A DNA stretch of 55,049 nucleotides from an uncultured Prochlorococcus sp. (lineage in GTDB: Bacteria > Cyanobacteriota > Cyanobacteriia > PCC-6307 > Cyanobiaceae): contig CACGER010000008.1 in assembly GCA_902572075.1 (NCBI GenBank), positions 1-55,049 on the forward strand, read 5' to 3'. The first letter of the stretch is position 1; each line of letters starts with the position of its first letter. Below, in pieces: positions 53,153 through 55,049 of this stretch. The position numbers and the translations under genes are program-made. The notes below the pieces were generated by a model. It was not told the DNA's origin and made no database searches. It worked only from the letters and a program-made list of their open reading frames with translations.

Positions 53153-54454
53153 ATGAGTAAGGGTTTTTACAAAAATCGAAGATTGAAGTCGTTTATATTT
53201 CTTAGTGCTTGTTTTTTTATAGCTTTTATTCCTCATGCTTTCAATATCGAAAATTTCTTTTACATTATATTGACTCTTTCATTTGTAATTGTTTTTTACG
53301 GTTTAATAGTTATTTCTAGAAATGTCAAAAGGAACAACGTTGTAAACATTTTAAGCAGAAGAATTAGTAATAAAGAATTACCTATGCTTGATATTTTAGT
53401 CGCTGCTAGAGATGAAGAGAATGTAATAGCAAGATTAGTTGAGAGATTATTTAGTTTAGATTATCCAACAAATAAATTAAATATTTACATAATCGATGAT
53501 GGTAGCTCTGATAAGACTCCTTTAATTTTAGATCGATTAGCTAGACATTATGACAAGCTAAAAATAATAAGTCGTTCTCCAAATGCAGGCGGAGGAAAGT
53601 CAGGAGCTTTGAATTATGCCTTGAAGTTTACTCATGGTGAATGGTTATTAGTTTTGGATGCTGATGCTGAATTAAAACAAGATTCTTTGATAAGGTTATT
53701 TAGTTTTGTAGAAGAGGGTGATTGGTCTGCAGTTCAACTAAGAAAATCAGTAACAAATGTAAGTAAGAATTTTTTAACTTCATGTCAGTCAATGGAAATG
53801 GCTATGGACGCAATCTTTCAATATGGAAGATTATCAGTTGCTGGAGTTTCTGAATTAAGGGGAAATGGCCAATTAATTAAGAAAGAAACATTATTGGCAT
53901 GTGGTTCTTTTAATGAAGATACAGTTACAGATGATCTTGATTTGAGTTTAAGATTATTATTATCAAAATCTAGAATTGGAATCTTATGGGATCCTCCAGT
54001 GATGGAGGAAGCAGTTGAGAATTTAAATGCTTTATTAGCGCAAAGGCAAAGATGGGCAGAGGGGGGTTTGCAAAGATTCTTTGATTATGGAGATCAATTA
54101 TTTACTAATAAAATTGATTATTTGCAAAAATTTGATTTAACTTACTTCTTCATCTTGCAATATGCACTACCAATAATTTCTATTTTTGATTTATTTTTCA
54201 GTATTGCTTTGTTAGATTCACCAATTTACTGGCCTATTTCATTTACAGCTTTTATGTTATCTGGAATTGCCTTTTGGTACGGTTCTTCTTGTAAAAGCGA
54301 AGTACCAGTTTTGCAAAAAAGCAATTTTTTGATGGTATTTGTCTCGGTTTTTTATTTATCACATTGGTTTTTAGTAATCCCTTGGGTAACAATAAAGATG
54401 TCCATTTTTCCCAAAAAGATACTTTGGCGAAAAACTATTCACACTGGAGTTTAA
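53153..54454 (+). CDS. Membrane GT2 glycosyltransferase, possible monoglucosyldiacylglycerol synthase
   Basis: This 433-aa family 2 enzyme has two N-terminal membrane segments (about residues 12-55), a cytoplasmic catalytic domain and three C-terminal segments. Catalytic motifs are LVAARDEENVIARLV, IIDDGSSDKTP, LVLDADAELK (DXD), TDDLDLSLRLL and QRQRWAEGG (QXXRW). This layout resembles the cyanobacterial glucolipid synthase MgdA (Synechocystis Sll1377), the first step to galactolipids. That match is a judgement from layout, and other processive GT2 enzymes (cellulose or chitin synthase-like) look alike. It is 26 bp after the SpoIID gene and ends 1 bp from the convergent dnaX. Confidence 0.75.
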   Translation: MSKGFYKNRRLKSFIFLSACFFIAFIPHAFNIENFFYIILTLSFVIVFYGLIVISRNVKRNNVVNILSRRISNKELPMLDILVAARDEENVIARLVERLFSLDYPTNKLNIYIIDDGSSDKTPLILDRLARHYDKLKIISRSPNAGGGKSGALNYALKFTHGEWLLVLDADAELKQDSLIRLFSFVEEGDWSAVQLRKSVTNVSKNFLTSCQSMEMAMDAIFQYGRLSVAGVSELRGNGQLIKKETLLACGSFNEDTVTDDLDLSLRLLLSKSRIGILWDPPVMEEAVENLNALLAQRQRWAEGGLQRFFDYGDQLFTNKIDYLQKFDLTYFFILQYALPIISIFDLFFSIALLDSPIYWPISFTAFMLSGIAFWYGSSCKSEVPVLQKSNFLMVFVSVFYLSHWFLVIPWVTIKMSIFPKKILWRKTIHTGV

Positions 54455-54455
54455 T

Positions 54456-55049
54456 TTATTCATCAAGGTCTATAATTTCTCCATTAAAAAAATTTGCTAA
54501 GTTTTTTGAGCTATCATCATAAGTCTCCTTGTTAGATATTTTTGGTGATGAATTAGTTTTTGGTTCTATTTTTTTTAATTGTCGAGAATTATTTACTTCA
54601 TTTTGGGTCATTTCTGGAGTATTTGTAGGCTTACTTTTATTTAAATTTTTGGTTGAGAAATTAAGAATTATTTGATCTCCAAATATCTTTTTTACAGTAT
54701 TTTCAATTATAACTTTTCTGCTTTTAATCATATTTTCCCAGTTTGGAGATAATGCAATTGTTATTTTCTCCGAATCAAAACTTTCAAGTTCGGCTTGTTG
54801 TGAAAGTAACATTCTTGTTGATGGTAACTCTACTTTAGAAAGAATTAATTCCCATTTATCTTTTAAATTATTTGATCCAGGATTATTTTGGTTATTGTCA
54901 GAAATATTTTCAATACTTTCTTTTTTAAGAACTGCGAATTTTTCTAATTTTTCGTCTTTTTTTTCGATCAATTCCTTGTGATTTATCTCTTCTTGGATAC
55001 TTGGTTTTGGAATCTCATCTGAAATATTTTCTTTATTAAAAATTGCAAT
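54456..55049 (-). CDS. dnaX: DNA polymerase III tau/gamma subunit, C-terminal part, cut by window edge
   Basis: The frame is open from the stop at 54456 to the last base of the window, so the gene continues beyond it. The visible 197 residues comprise a Lys/Glu/Asn-rich linker, a folded block LKDKWELILSKVELPSTRML with LSQQAELESFDSEKITIALS and WENMIKSRKVIIENTVKKIF, then a disordered tail ending FFNGEIIDLDE. The block is the C-terminal domain seen in cyanobacterial DnaX proteins. The AAA+ clamp-loader ATPase region would lie outside the window, so the call rests on this domain and is less certain than a full gene would be. Confidence 0.75.
   Translation of the reverse strand: MAIFNKENISDEIPKPSIQEEINHKELIEKKDEKLEKFAVLKKESIENISDNNQNNPGSNNLKDKWELILSKVELPSTRMLLSQQAELESFDSEKITIALSPNWENMIKSRKVIIENTVKKIFGDQIILNFSTKNLNKSKPTNTPEMTQNEVNNSRQLKKIEPKTNSSPKISNKETYDDSSKNLANFFNGEIIDLDE

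Overview
The window is a gene-dense, strongly AT-rich stretch of a free-living marine cyanobacterial chromosome. I infer Prochlorococcus, most likely a high-light clade. The reasons are the low GC, the very short or overlapping gene junctions, the many Asn/Lys/Ile codons, and the cyanobacterial gene set: sulfolipid genes sqdB and sqdX, a Ycf37-like TPR protein, a Ycf21-like chorismate lyase, DnaK2, a group 2 sigma factor and an acyl-lipid desaturase. No alignment was run, so the species is inferred. I see no transposase, integrase, phage structural gene, CRISPR array or rRNA. One tRNA (Val, anticodon UAC) is present.

Layout. 1-13.5 kb: 3' part of argG, then rpsF, aroE, dnaK2, thiO, purU, a ClC chloride transporter, acnB, DAHP synthase, a phytol/dolichol-kinase-like membrane protein and a group 2 sigma factor. 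13.5-17.7 kb: polyphosphate kinase, an MFS exporter and cobA. 17.7-28.5 kb: ten co-directional minus-strand genes, in transcription order mazG, speE, speB, gcvT, aspS, pyrG, queE, queC, pabB, pabC. 28.6-32.5 kb: tRNA-Val, an IscA-like protein, valS and a TVP38-type membrane protein. 32.5-36.3 kb: the least ordinary part, with a probable 50-aa gene, a phage T4-type ATP-dependent DNA ligase, a membrane-anchored unknown, a SprT-like metalloprotein, an unknown charged protein and a chorismate-lyase-like protein. 36.3-41.2 kb: mnmG, dnaB, rplI and a delta-9-type desaturase. 41.2-46.6 kb: a plus-strand cluster of an HTH-like unknown, a methionine-gamma-lyase-like PLP enzyme, gcvH and gcvP. 46.7-49.4 kb: a small orphan ORF and the sqdB-sqdX operon. 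49.5-55 kb: rpmI-rplT-ycf37-like-thiG, a SpoIID/LytB protein, a membrane GT2 glycosyltransferase and the C-terminal part of dnaX.

Functional themes. Four loci feed or drain the chorismate pathway (DAHP synthase, AroE, PabB/PabC, chorismate lyase). The glycine cleavage system is split, with gcvT at 25 kb and gcvHP at 43-46 kb; one-carbon and folate genes (purU, pabB, pabC) are also present. Thiazole synthesis is split between thiO and thiG. Thylakoid lipid genes are prominent (sqdB, sqdX, a GT2 that may be the glucolipid synthase, and a desaturase). Polyphosphate and sulfolipid genes fit life in phosphate-poor water.

I did not find a convincing previously undescribed multi-gene system. The best leads are the T4-type ligase neighbourhood with an unlisted 50-aa ORF beside it, and the HTH-like/PLP-enzyme/gcvH/gcvP cluster.
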